The notes under the pieces are model-generated. The model made no database searches. It was given only the letters and a program-made list of their open reading frames with translations, and was not told where the DNA came from. A DNA stretch of 64,000 nucleotides, taken from NCBI GenBank assembly GCA_910577225.1, contig CAJTMV010000001.1:186001-250000 (forward strand), written 5' to 3'. Shown here one piece after another: positions 27,237 through 35,446 of this stretch (within the stretch, counting starts at the first letter, position 1; each line of letters opens with the position of its first letter). The translations under genes and the position numbers were made by a program. Source of the stretch: an uncultured Eubacterium sp. (GTDB lineage: Bacteria; Bacillota; Clostridia; Lachnospirales; Lachnospiraceae).

Positions 27237-28445
27237 TTACGGAAATATCACAACAAAAATATTCATTTGCATATCGGTCTTATAATATACCGTTTCCAGT
27301 CCTTCACAGTAATCGCTGATATGATATTGCGTCAGAAAGTACTCTTTGGCCTGCGCGCATAACTCCCGATTACCAAATTTTATAGATACGTTGCTCTTTC
27401 CTTTTTTATAAGCCCGCCGAATAATCGTTCCAATCTCTGCGACTGCCGTCTCGTCCATAGACGTAAAATATTTTTTCTCTTTTACAAAATAATTATTCTC
27501 AAGAGACGTGCAGACAGGCAGATCAAATGCAACCTGCGGACTATGGTCCTGCGTCATTTCTTCAGTCGTTATATTCAGATAATCGTATTCGACATATTTG
27601 ACATCGTTTTCTTCATCATCATGATATTTGGAATTGCCCCAGGTCACATCCACATAATACCACTCTCCATCCAGCTGCAGCAGATTCCAGGCGTGAGGCC
27701 CTCCTTTCGCCATACCGGTCACAATCACACATGGAATCCCCAGCTCGTTCATCAGATACTGCATAGCGCTGGCATATCCCTGGCACACCGTTTCTTTTCC
27801 GATAAAAACACTAATAATATTTTGATTATTCTCCGCTTTCAGATTATAGTCCACCTTCTGAATCAGCCTGCGGTAAATGGTCTTTGCTTTTTCATAGTCT
27901 GTTGCGTCTGCAAGTCCTTTTACATACTGCTTTACCTGCCTGTCTATTTTTTTCTGCATAGCCGCCCGCTCTTTGGCTGTCATAATATAATTCGGCGCAA
28001 ACGACATTACTTCCGTCTGCCCGTTTCTCTGATACTGCGTATACCGAAAGCTCTCTACCCAGAACAGGCCGCCATGATCCGCCTTGATACAATTAAAAAT
28101 ATCTTCCAGACGCCTGCCATCCGAAGTTGACAGCGTCACTTCCTCTTCCTGATTCATCACAGCGTCCAGCATCTGATCATAAATCTTTTGCTCTTCTTTT
28201 GATAAGGACTCGTAGGCATACCTGCCTGCTGAAATGCTTTCAACATCTTTCGGCAGCTCCAGTGCGTTCATCTGCTGCCTTAATTCCATGTTCTGACGCA
28301 CTGTACTGACAACTTCTTCTACCGGGCGTATCATCCCTGCAAAATCATCCGGCAGCGCACATCCGGACAACGTCCCGCTAAGCACTGCAAGAAACAGGCT
28401 GACAGCCAGTTTCCTCCTTTTTATGTATAACCGGTTTTGTCTCAT
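27237..28445 (-). CDS. Transglutaminase-domain lipoprotein
   Basis: A 402-residue surface lipoprotein. The ATG at 28445 follows AGGAGAGG; basic residues and a hydrophobic core lead to the lipobox LSGC (Cys near residue 29). The transglutaminase-like domain lies near the middle: ETVCQGYASAMQYL (catalytic Cys), GPHAWNLLQL (His) and YYVDVTWGN (Asp), in normal order. The substrate is unknown; bacterial members of this fold act as proteases or crosslinking enzymes at the cell surface. It has its own promoter at 28491-28519. Confidence 0.9.
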   Translation of the reverse strand: MRQNRLYIKRRKLAVSLFLAVLSGTLSGCALPDDFAGMIRPVEEVVSTVRQNMELRQQMNALELPKDVESISAGRYAYESLSKEEQKIYDQMLDAVMNQEEEVTLSTSDGRRLEDIFNCIKADHGGLFWVESFRYTQYQRNGQTEVMSFAPNYIMTAKERAAMQKKIDRQVKQYVKGLADATDYEKAKTIYRRLIQKVDYNLKAENNQNIISVFIGKETVCQGYASAMQYLMNELGIPCVIVTGMAKGGPHAWNLLQLDGEWYYVDVTWGNSKYHDDEENDVKYVEYDYLNITTEEMTQDHSPQVAFDLPVCTSLENNYFVKEKKYFTSMDETAVAEIGTIIRRAYKKGKSNVSIKFGNRELCAQAKEYFLTQYHISDYCEGLETVYYKTDMQMNIFVVIFP

Positions 28446-28490
28446 TTTATATTCCTCTCCTAATCTCTGACTCAAAAACTGTTCCCTTCT

Positions 28491-28519
28491 ATGATAGCCT
28501 GATTTTACACGTTTTTCAA
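28491..28519 (-). promoter_or_regulatory. Promoter of transglutaminase lipoprotein gene
   Basis: Minus-strand TTGAAA (28514-28519) and TATCAT (28491-28496), 17-base spacer. Confidence 0.7.
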
Positions 28520-28559
28520 TTGTTTTTTCACGTTTCATTATATTTTAATGTTCATATTA

Positions 28560-28590
28560 GGTGGCTGCGCGGACGTGTCCATGGCAGCTG
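28560..28590. repeat. Partial copy of dispersed palindromic repeat (copy A)
   Basis: GTGGCTGCGCGGACGTGTCC and the following bases match the ends of the larger elements at 29927-30144 and 37248-37401 (reverse complement of GGACACATCTGCGCAGCCAC at the latter). Only one end is present here. Confidence 0.6.
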
Positions 28591-28616
28591 AAAGGGCTGC
28601 CCATTTTAAGTCCCAG

Positions 28617-28645
28617 TTGAGATCAAAAATCTCTTATGATATAAT
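28617..28645 (+). promoter_or_regulatory. Promoter of the DUF5721 gene
   Basis: TTGAGA (28617-28622), 17 bases, TATAAT (28640-28645). Confidence 0.75.
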
Positions 28646-28696
28646 TGATCCATATCCGAACATCCACTGCCATCCCTTTTAGGAGGTTTTTATACT

Positions 28697-29200
28697 ATGA
28701 AAGCATTTCAGTTAATTGAAAAAAAAGAATTTATGAATCTGCTGCTGCGAAGTGAGATTTTTGACAATTTTCTTCTCTCCGAGGCCTCTGTCCATACCGC
28801 CGTTAAATATGATATCGACGGCCGGCTGAATGAATCTTTTTTTTCCAAAGAGGAGTTATCCAGCCAGTATCCTGACAATCCAGCCTTTATGCCTTATGGC
28901 CGGCTGCGTCCGATTTTTTTTGAGCTCATCAAAGGCCGCTGTGCGCCGACTTATTTTAAATTTGTACTAATGCTGTCTCCTTCCAACCTGAAAAATACGA
29001 TTCAGGCCTCCGGCACTTCGATCTCACCGACAGACATCCTGGGCGTCTGTCTGAATATTCTTTATCAGAATGAGCATCTGATGCTTACTACCGGCGTTTC
29101 CTACCGGGTATTTATTCCGGATAAAAGTTTCGAGAAGGAATGGGAAAAGTTTACAATAAATTTTCTAAAACGAAATAACATCGTTTTTTCGGAAATTTGA
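28697..29200 (+). CDS. DUF5721-family protein
   Basis: A 167-residue cytoplasmic protein with no membrane segment. The sequence pattern (ending LLLRSEIFDNFLLSEASV near residues 15-32, the FFELIKGRCAPTYFKFVLML stretch in the middle, and a Phe/Lys-rich C-terminus) matches what I remember of DUF5721, a family common in Lachnospiraceae and without assigned function. AGGAGG precedes the ATG and a good promoter lies at 28617-28645. It is a single-gene unit just before the cold-shock gene. Confidence 0.75.
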   Translation: MKAFQLIEKKEFMNLLLRSEIFDNFLLSEASVHTAVKYDIDGRLNESFFSKEELSSQYPDNPAFMPYGRLRPIFFELIKGRCAPTYFKFVLMLSPSNLKNTIQASGTSISPTDILGVCLNILYQNEHLMLTTGVSYRVFIPDKSFEKEWEKFTINFLKRNNIVFSEI

Positions 29201-29212
29201 GCCTTTTTTTGC

Positions 29213-29241
29213 TTTACATTTTTATTTTCATATGCTATTCT
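29213..29241 (+). promoter_or_regulatory. Cold-shock gene promoter
   Basis: TTTACA (29213-29218), 17 bases, TATTCT (29236-29241). It gives a leader of about 100 nt before the ATG at 29351. Confidence 0.7.
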
Positions 29242-29294
29242 TAGTGCAGGCTGAAAACAGTCAGTTGGCTGAACAGCTATTCAGCTGCATACGA

Positions 29295-29330
29295 TCAGTT
29301 GAAAACAGTTAATCAGCTGGAAACAGCTAA
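29295..29330 (+). repeat. Two 18-bp hairpin-forming units in the cold-shock leader
   Basis: TCAGTTGAAAACAGTTAA (29295-29312) is followed at once by TCAGCTGGAAACAGCTAA (29313-29330). Each folds as a 5-bp stem with a four-base loop; the second has a GAAA (GNRA) loop, and the T-to-C changes occur on both arms. They lie just before the ribosome site of the cold-shock gene. Confidence 0.7.
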
Positions 29331-29350
29331 AATGATGTGGAGGTACTGTC

Positions 29351-29554
29351 ATGAACAAGGGTACAGTAAAATGGTTTAACAATCAGAAAGGTTACGGTTT
29401 CATTACAGATGAAGAAGGCAAAGATGTATTCGTACATTTTTCCGGTCTGAACATGGAAGGCTTTAAGTCTCTCGAAGAAGGCGCTTCTGTAGAATTTGAA
29501 GTAACTGATGGCGCAAAGGGACCACAGGCTACCAATGTAACTGTAATCAAATAG
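29351..29554 (+). CDS. CspA-family cold-shock protein
   Basis: A 67-residue single OB-fold RNA/DNA-binding protein. The RNP1-like KGYGFIT and RNP2-like VFVHFS motifs are intact, and the start NKGTVKWFNNQKGYGF is typical. It should act as an RNA chaperone in the cytoplasm. GGAGG lies eight bases before the ATG. The roughly 100-nt structured leader suggests post-transcriptional or temperature-dependent control, as for other csp genes. A strong terminator follows at 29673-29699. Confidence 0.97.
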   Translation: MNKGTVKWFNNQKGYGFITDEEGKDVFVHFSGLNMEGFKSLEEGASVEFEVTDGAKGPQATNVTVIK

Positions 29555-29672
29555 TTAAACGGAGAATGTGCATTAATCAATAAACGGTTTTCAAATGTAC
29601 ATTATGATGTAATATATAGATTTTTTAATTGTACATGCATATTTGACATACAGAATTTGATTATTTCACAGC

Positions 29673-29699
29673 AAAAAATCTGCCAGCGGCAGATTTTTT
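29673..29699 (+). terminator. Rho-independent terminator of the cold-shock gene
   Basis: AAAAAATCTGCC, loop AGC, GGCAGATTTTTT: a 12-bp stem ending in a T run. Confidence 0.9.
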
Positions 29700-29926
29700 T
29701 GTATCGTCTTAAGCATTTCTTATTTCCATTCGCCGAAAAATATAATTGTTCAGATCACCCATGGAACTGTAACCTATCCAGACATTAAAAAGCGCGCATG
29801 ACGACTGGATATCTGCATCTGCTACGCCTGCAGGCAGCGCGGCAAATGTGCAGACCTGTACGCAGCAATGTCATTTACTTAGCGGCCATGCAGAGTTCTT
29901 ATATGCATGTTCGGCTAATAAACTGG

Positions 29927-30144
29927 CAACCAATCAGATACTGTGTTGCCGTTTAGATGGCTACGCGGACGCGTCCGTGACCGCTGGCAGGAACCGGGAA
30001 CCGGCGGCAGGGGACTGAGCGATTAGTTCACCGCAGCGTTGCCCTTGTCCGCTCAGTCCCGTGCTTCCGCTCCAGGCCCTGTCGGCGGTTGCGCACACGT
30101 CCGCGTAGCCATATAACTCCGGCCAGACATTATCTGATTGGTTG
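29927..30144. repeat. Large palindromic intergenic element (copy B)
   Basis: Outer arms CAACCAATCAGATA (29927-29940) and TATCTGATTGGTTG (30131-30144) are perfect complements. Inside them TGGCTACGCGGACG (29958-29971) and CGTCCGCGTAGCCA (30098-30111) are again perfect complements, and the centre forms GGGACTGAGCG / CGCTCAGTCCC around AGCGATTAGTTCACCGCAGCG. The whole 218 bp can fold as one long hairpin. Parts recur at 28560, 36018 and 37248. No coding frame is evident. It looks like a MITE/REP-type element or a structured RNA. Confidence 0.75.
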
Positions 30145-30158
30145 ACACCCCAATATAA

Positions 30159-30200
30159 AAACTCACTTCAGCCATGTAAGCCACAGACTGAAGTGAGTTT
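30159..30200 (-). terminator. Terminator of the gap-pgk-tpiA operon
   Basis: A 13-bp perfect stem (30159-30171 with 30188-30200) is followed on the minus strand by a T run (TTTTTATATT). It lies about 125 bp beyond the tpiA stop. Confidence 0.85.
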
Positions 30201-30325
30201 CACCTGATGACATTTGTTTTTAACAATTAAAACTGCTGTCTGGCAGCTTCTTTTTCTATGATAACGATCATTTCAGACATTCCTGCCTTCTTGTCAGACA
30301 AACACTTGTTTCTGATCGGACTTCT

Positions 30326-31075
30326 TTATTTATAATTTACGATCTTACCAAAATCAGCCTTTAAGCTGGCTCCGCCGACCAGTCCGCCGTCAATATCCGG
30401 TTTGCCGAACAGTTCTGCTGCATTTGCTGCGTTTACAGAACCGCCATACTGAATACGTACTGCGTCTGCTGTCGCCTGATCATACATCTCTGCAATGCAT
30501 GCGCGAATCGCGCCGCATACTTCCTGCGCCTGATCAGAAGTCGCTGTCTTACCTGTTCCAATCGCCCAGATTGGCTCATAAGCGATTACGATAGAAGCAA
30601 CCTGTTCCGCTGTAATATCCTTTAAATCAGACTTGATCTGCATACGGATCCAGTCGAGCGTAATACCCATTTCTCTCTGCTCTAAAGACTCTCCGCAGCA
30701 AAGAATCGGTGTCAGATTATGTTCCAGCGCTTTTTTCACTTTTTTATTTAACATGCAGTCGCATTCCTTGAAATAATCGCGTCTCTCAGAATGTCCGATA
30801 ATTACGTATTTCACGCCTGCGTCTACAAGCATTTCGGCAGAAATCTCGCCTGTATATGCGCCTTTGTCCTCATAGTACATATTTTCAGCGCCTACTGCAA
30901 CGTTTGTGCCTTTCACTGCCTCTACAACCGGTACGATATCGATCGCAGGTACGCAGTATACTACTTCTACTTCATCACTTGCTACTAACGGTTTTAATTC
31001 CTCTACTAACTTTACAGCCTCGCCTGGGGTCATATTCATTTTCCAGTTGCCGGCTACAATTTTTTTTCTTGCCAT
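30326..31075 (-). CDS. tpiA: Triosephosphate isomerase
   Basis: A 249-residue TIM-barrel enzyme interconverting dihydroxyacetone phosphate and glyceraldehyde 3-phosphate. GNWKMN supplies the substrate-binding Lys near residue 12, GHSERR the catalytic His near 96, and YEPIWAIGTG the catalytic Glu near 166; the phosphate loop GGSV lies near 210. GGAG precedes the ATG at 31075. It is the last gene of the gap-pgk-tpiA operon, 99 bp after pgk, across a tandem-repeat spacer. Confidence 0.98.
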   Translation of the reverse strand: MARKKIVAGNWKMNMTPGEAVKLVEELKPLVASDEVEVVYCVPAIDIVPVVEAVKGTNVAVGAENMYYEDKGAYTGEISAEMLVDAGVKYVIIGHSERRDYFKECDCMLNKKVKKALEHNLTPILCCGESLEQREMGITLDWIRMQIKSDLKDITAEQVASIVIAYEPIWAIGTGKTATSDQAQEVCGAIRACIAEMYDQATADAVRIQYGGSVNAANAAELFGKPDIDGGLVGGASLKADFGKIVNYK

Positions 31076-31100
31076 GATCTGTCTCTCTCCGATCTTTATT

Positions 31101-31160
31101 TTTTATTGGATCATATTTTATTGGAGTATCTTCTATTGGAGCACTTTCTATTGCATATGC
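31101..31160. repeat. Four 15-bp tandem repeats between pgk and tpiA
   Basis: Plus-strand units TTTTATTGGATCATA, TTTTATTGGAGTATC, TTCTATTGGAGCACT and TTCTATTGCATATGC follow without gaps and share TT(C/T)TATTG. On the mRNA strand each carries CAATA(G/A)AA. Confidence 0.8.
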
Positions 31161-31174
31161 TGTTGAAGCAACTC

Positions 31175-32383
31175 TTATTTGTCATTTGCTGCCGCTACGC
31201 CTGGCAGTTCTTTTCCTTCCAGGAATTCCAAAGAAGCGCCGCCGCCTGTAGAGATATGAGACATTTTTTCACCAAATCCAAGCGTATTTACCGCTGCCGC
31301 TGAATCGCCGCCGCCGATAATTGTTGTTGCATCTGTCTCAGCAAGCGCTTTTGCTACTGCAATTGTGCCTTCTGCCAGCGTCGGATTTTCAAATACGCCC
31401 ATCGGTCCGTTCCATACGACTGTCTTTGCTGATTTTACGGCATCTGCAAATAATTCCTGTGTCTTTGGTCCGATATCGCAGCCCTGTCTGTCTGCCGGCA
31501 TTGCTGTAGAATCATATACTTCTGTTTCAACCGGAGCGTCGATTGGGTTCGGGAAATCTTTAATTGTAACCGCATCTGTCGGAAGCAGTAATTTCTTACC
31601 CAGCTTCTCTGCTTTCGCGATCATTTCCTTACAGTAATCTACTTTGGAATCATCTACCAGAGAAGTGCCGATTTCATTGCCCTGTGCCTTTAAAAATGTA
31701 TATGCCATACCGCCGCCAATAATCAGCGTATCGCATTTTTCCAGCAAGTTATCGATTACGTTTAATTTATCTGCTACTTTTGCGCCGCCCAAGATCGCTA
31801 CAAACGGACGAACCGGATTTTCTACCGCGTTCCCCAGGAAATCGATCTCTTTCTGCATTAAGTATCCAACGACAGCCGTATCAACAAGCTGTGCCACGCC
31901 TACGTTTGAGCAGTGCGCTCTGTGAGCGGTACCGAATGCGTCGTTAACAAAAACGTCGCATAAGGAAGCCAGATCTTTGCTGAATTCTTCGCCGTTTTTG
32001 GTTTCTTCTTTACGATAACGGGTATTTTCCAGTAAAATCACATCTCCGTCTTTCATTGCTTCTACAGCAGCCTTTGCATTCGGTCCTACAACTTCGTTGT
32101 CAGCCGCAAACTTCACGTCCTGTCCTAATAATTCAGAAAGTCTTTCTGCAACCGGGGCCAGGGACAATTCCGGCTTCGGCTCGCCCTTCGGCTTGCCAAG
32201 GTGAGAGCAGAGAATTACTTTTCCGCCGTCGGCAATCAGCTTTTTAATCGTAGGAAGCGCTGCTACCAGACGATTTTCATCTGTGATTTTGCCTTCCTTT
32301 AACGGTACGTTGAAATCGCATCTGCAAAGTACTTTTTTGCCTGCTACATTGATGTCATCTACTGACTTTTTATTTAAACCCAT
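31175..32383 (-). CDS. pgk: Phosphoglycerate kinase
   Basis: A 402-residue glycolytic kinase making ATP from 1,3-bisphosphoglycerate. The ATG at 32383 has GGAGG eight bases upstream; an in-frame start five codons earlier is less likely. The N-terminal CRCDFNVPL, the substrate motif SHLGKPKG and the C-terminal nucleotide motif GGGDSAAAV are present. It lies between gap and tpiA; the gap-pgk spacer holds a 12-bp hairpin. Confidence 0.98.
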   Translation of the reverse strand: MGLNKKSVDDINVAGKKVLCRCDFNVPLKEGKITDENRLVAALPTIKKLIADGGKVILCSHLGKPKGEPKPELSLAPVAERLSELLGQDVKFAADNEVVGPNAKAAVEAMKDGDVILLENTRYRKEETKNGEEFSKDLASLCDVFVNDAFGTAHRAHCSNVGVAQLVDTAVVGYLMQKEIDFLGNAVENPVRPFVAILGGAKVADKLNVIDNLLEKCDTLIIGGGMAYTFLKAQGNEIGTSLVDDSKVDYCKEMIAKAEKLGKKLLLPTDAVTIKDFPNPIDAPVETEVYDSTAMPADRQGCDIGPKTQELFADAVKSAKTVVWNGPMGVFENPTLAEGTIAVAKALAETDATTIIGGGDSAAAVNTLGFGEKMSHISTGGGASLEFLEGKELPGVAAANDK

Positions 32384-32415
32384 GTGTCTTTCCTCCAAAT
32401 TTAATTTTACCTGAC

Positions 32416-32444
32416 AAGGGTCCGGTCCTTAAGACCGGACCCTT
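32416..32444 (-). other. 12-bp perfect hairpin between gap and pgk
   Basis: AAGGGTCCGGTC (32416-32427), a five-base loop CTTAA, and GACCGGACCCTT (32433-32444). No T run follows on the minus strand, so it is probably an mRNA processing or stability element rather than a terminator. Confidence 0.7.
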
Positions 32445-32477
32445 TGTTGAGTCTTTCTTATAAATTGTTCGTCAAAA

Positions 32478-33494
32478 TTATGCCAGTTCTGAGAAATATT
32501 TGATTGTACGAACCATCTGAGAAGTATAAGAATTCTCATTGTCATACCAGGATACAACCTGAACTTCGTACTGATCGTCAGAAATCTTGCTTACCATTGT
32601 CTGTGTAGCGTCAAACAGAGAACCGAACTTCATTCCTACGATATCAGAAGATACGATTTCATCTTCATTGTATCCGAAAGATTCGTTTGCTGCTGCTTTC
32701 ATAGCTGCATTGATGCCTTCTGCCGTAACGTCAGCTTTATTTACAACTGCTGTTAAAATTGTGGTAGAACCTGTAGGTGTAGGTACACGCTGTGCAGATC
32801 CGATTAACTTACCGTTTAATTCCGGAATAACAAGGCCGATTGCTTTTGCAGCGCCTGTAGAGTTCGGAACGATGTTTACTGCTGCTGCGCGGGAACGTCT
32901 CAGATCGCCTTTTCTCTGTGGTCCGTCAAGTGTCATCTGATCGCCTGTGTAAGCATGGATAGTTACCATAATACCAGACTGGATCGGAGCGTATTTGTTC
33001 AGTGCGTCAGCCATTGGAGCCAGGCAGTTTGTTGTACAGGAAGCTGCTGAAATAATTGTGTCAGAAGCTGTTAATGTCTCATGGTTCGTATTGAATACGA
33101 TTGTTGGAAGGTCTTTTCCTGCAGGGGCAGAGATAACAACCTTACGTGCGCCGGCATTGATATGAGCCTGTGCTTTCTCCTTGCTTGTGTAGAAGCCGGA
33201 GCACTCCAGTACAACGTCAACCTTTAATTCTCCCCATGGGCAATTGTTTGCGTCTGGGAATGCGTAGATCTTGATTTCCTTGCCGTCAACCGTGATAGAA
33301 TCTTCGCCAGCAGATACTTTATCAGCCAGTTCGTATTTGCCCTGTGAAGAATCATACTTTAACAGATGTGCCAGCATTTTAGGGCTTGTCAGGTCATTGA
33401 TTGCTACAACCTCATATCCTTCTGCTCCGAACATCTGTCTGAATGCAAGACGGCCGATACGGCCAAAACCATTGATTGCTACTCTTACTGCCAT
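32478..33494 (-). CDS. gap: Glyceraldehyde-3-phosphate dehydrogenase, type I
   Basis: A 338-residue NAD-dependent glycolytic enzyme. The ATG at 33494 follows AGGAGG; translation starts MAVRVAINGFGRIGR, the Rossmann motif. The active-site stretch SAASCTTNCLAP places the catalytic Cys near residue 154. Thr/Arg phosphate-binding residues (HAYTGDQ; RRSRAAAVNIVP) are conserved. It is first in the gap-pgk-tpiA operon with a near-consensus promoter at 33563-33591. No cggR regulator gene precedes it. Confidence 0.98.
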   Translation of the reverse strand: MAVRVAINGFGRIGRLAFRQMFGAEGYEVVAINDLTSPKMLAHLLKYDSSQGKYELADKVSAGEDSITVDGKEIKIYAFPDANNCPWGELKVDVVLECSGFYTSKEKAQAHINAGARKVVISAPAGKDLPTIVFNTNHETLTASDTIISAASCTTNCLAPMADALNKYAPIQSGIMVTIHAYTGDQMTLDGPQRKGDLRRSRAAAVNIVPNSTGAAKAIGLVIPELNGKLIGSAQRVPTPTGSTTILTAVVNKADVTAEGINAAMKAAANESFGYNEDEIVSSDIVGMKFGSLFDATQTMVSKISDDQYEVQVVSWYDNENSYTSQMVRTIKYFSELA

Positions 33495-33562
33495 GTTTGA
33501 TTTCCTCCTAAACATATTTAAAATATTTTATCTATTTGGATAATATACCCAAGCTATTACCT

Positions 33563-33591
33563 ATTTTAACCAATCTTTTGTAAAATTTCAA
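33563..33591 (-). promoter_or_regulatory. Promoter of the gap-pgk-tpiA operon
   Basis: Minus-strand TTGAAA (33586-33591), 17 bases, TAAAAT (33563-33568), about 70 bases upstream of the gap ATG. Confidence 0.8.
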
Positions 33592-34216
33592 GTAGCATTC
33601 GAAACTTTATTGAAATTTTTTTTGGAATTATGAACAGATTCGACAATCCAGTCTCCACTTTGCCGTCTTTCCTGTTTTTTAGTAAACAATATGTCCTCTT
33701 GCTGCTAAAGCACCGGAGGATATTTAAACCCTTTCAAAAGCATCAGGCTTTCGGAACACAGAATGAAATGGGAAATCGGTTCCAGATAAGGTTCCGGTAA
33801 TGAAATCGACAATATGTTGAAAGATATACGTTAAAATGGATAAATCCATAATTTGATCTTCAGTGCTGAAATTTGTACTAAATAATAGACAAAAGTTTTA
33901 AAGTATTGTATTATAGAAGTAGGAGTATTTGCGTATAACATATGCCGGATCATGTACTTACAGTAAAAATAGTTTGGGGATAATGAAGCAGATAATTACC
34001 TAAGCTGCATTTGTTATGATGCTGAAGATAAGCAATCAATGCCTTGCTGGATTATACCGGAAATACAAACTTTTGATCGGAAACTGCAGGTACCGTATCT
34101 GTGAGAGAGAAATGGGATAACGTATTTGAGCAGATGTTGAAATCCGATGCATGGCGAATAGTTAGTACAGCTGCTGTTTATTACGAATCTGTGCAAACTG
34201 GAAGAGAGGAGATACT
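33592..34216. other. Intergenic region before the EndoU toxin, with decayed coding remnants
   Basis: No intact gene is seen. From about 33980 to 34200 on the plus strand, two consecutive frames read like decayed coding sequence (DNEADNYLSCICYDAEDKQ, then KWDNVFEQMLKSDAWRIVS), broken by a stop and a frame change shortly before the toxin start. They may be the remains of a larger toxin or an older immunity gene. Confidence 0.4.
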
Positions 34217-35128
34217 ATGTCAGGGAAAAAAAAGAAGGTACCAGACTGGATACATGATACGCCGGACATTGTAGGTCTGTCTCAAAACGGGATCGGTGCT
34301 GCAGCAGATGCCTTAAACAGTGTACTGTACGGGTTGGAAGGGGATGTAAAAAATGCTGTAATTAGTGCCGCGGCAGTAGTTCCGGTTGACGGGGATAAGG
34401 CGAAAATTGGCAAAGCGTTAAAAAGAGCTGACCAGGCGATAGATGCATCTAAAAAAATAGATAAGGTAACAGACAATATCAAAGCTGCAAATTTATCTAA
34501 GAAATTGAAAAACGAAAATGTAAAGACAAAAACGCATGTGAATAAAAAGAAAATAAATGCAAACGTCACAGCAGGTTCTTCAGGATCCGGCAAAGTGACT
34601 ACAGGTGCAAACGGAACGTCGATTAGTAAAAAAACGAATAAAAATATAAAGAAGAGAACGGATAAGAAAAATAACTTAAAAGATAAGGGTTTTACTACCA
34701 AAATAAGTCCGGAGATGGAAAAAAAGATATTGGAAGGTCAGAGAAGGAATCCGTTTAAAAACGAAGTGATAGGAGGACATTCTCCACAGATTAATAATAG
34801 TAATGATTTATTTGCGGTAGAAGAAATATCGGTAAATGCTGATAAAACTAAAAACATAAAATTTGTAAAGGATCTGCAGGATGGAAATATTTCTAAAATT
34901 AAAAGAAGTACTGTTTTTCCAGATTCGTGGAGTAATTCAAAGATTATTCAGAGTATAAAGCAAGTTGGAGATTCTCCAGTGCGATCAGTTCGGGAAAGAG
35001 ACGGTGCAACATGGCACCGACAAATAATTGACGGTGTTGAAATAGATGTTATAAAACTCGGAGATGATGTGATATCTGGTTATCCAACCGGAAAAACAGG
35101 CGCTCCAAATCCATCAGGTTTTAAATGA
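34217..35128 (+). CDS. EndoU-type nuclease toxin module (orphan polymorphic toxin)
   Basis: A 303-residue protein. The N-terminal part (about 10-75, DTPDIVGLSQNGIGAAADAL and PVDGDKAKIGKALKRADQAI) resembles the pre-toxin linkers of polymorphic toxins; a Lys/Asn-rich low-complexity stretch follows (90-160). The C-terminal 130 residues match the bacterial EndoU fold: GGHSPQI (His188), STVFPDSWSNSKII, TWHRQIIDGVEIDV (His267) and ISGYPTG near 287. EndoU toxins cleave RNA, often tRNA. No LXG, WXG100, Rhs or signal sequence is present, so export is unexplained and the gene may be a displaced 3' cassette. GAGGAG precedes the ATG. The candidate immunity gene follows at 35447. Confidence 0.75.
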   Translation: MSGKKKKVPDWIHDTPDIVGLSQNGIGAAADALNSVLYGLEGDVKNAVISAAAVVPVDGDKAKIGKALKRADQAIDASKKIDKVTDNIKAANLSKKLKNENVKTKTHVNKKKINANVTAGSSGSGKVTTGANGTSISKKTNKNIKKRTDKKNNLKDKGFTTKISPEMEKKILEGQRRNPFKNEVIGGHSPQINNSNDLFAVEEISVNADKTKNIKFVKDLQDGNISKIKRSTVFPDSWSNSKIIQSIKQVGDSPVRSVRERDGATWHRQIIDGVEIDVIKLGDDVISGYPTGKTGAPNPSGFK

Positions 35129-35446
35129 AAAGAAAATTAACATAGCAATATTTGTTACATGATGTAGATAATTATGTAAAACAAAATTTTATTACAATAA
35201 AAGACTGCCTGTACGCTTTAGAAGAATATTGTAAGATATTTGTTATTGTTGCATTAATACAGCCTTGAAACACAGAAATAGTCCCTTTTAAAGCTGGAAA
35301 CCACAGGTTGTTGTAGATTTGCAATTAATCCTGTGCTATACTGAAAAACTGAAAGAGTTCGCAGGATGTTTTTGTGTTTGTAATTTGCCATTGAGATACA
35401 GATTCATTTGAACCTTTTAAGAAACAATGACCAGGAGAGTGATTAT
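35129..35446. other. AT-rich spacer between toxin and candidate immunity gene
   Basis: These 318 bp hold no gene I can support. An extended -10 element TGCTATACT (35334-35342) suggests the immunity gene has its own promoter. Confidence 0.4.

Larger units (their letters stand above)
29555..30325. other. Long intergenic region between csp and tpiA
   Basis: These 771 bp hold the csp terminator, the 218-bp palindromic element (29927-30144) and the tpiA terminator. The part 29701-29926 has no gene I can support; an open rightward frame runs through it but has no start or ribosome site. Confidence 0.6.

Noticed and set aside
29701..29926. Open rightward frame running into the palindromic element B
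   Set aside because: It has no start codon with a ribosome site and no recognisable protein features; the frame continues through a repeat.
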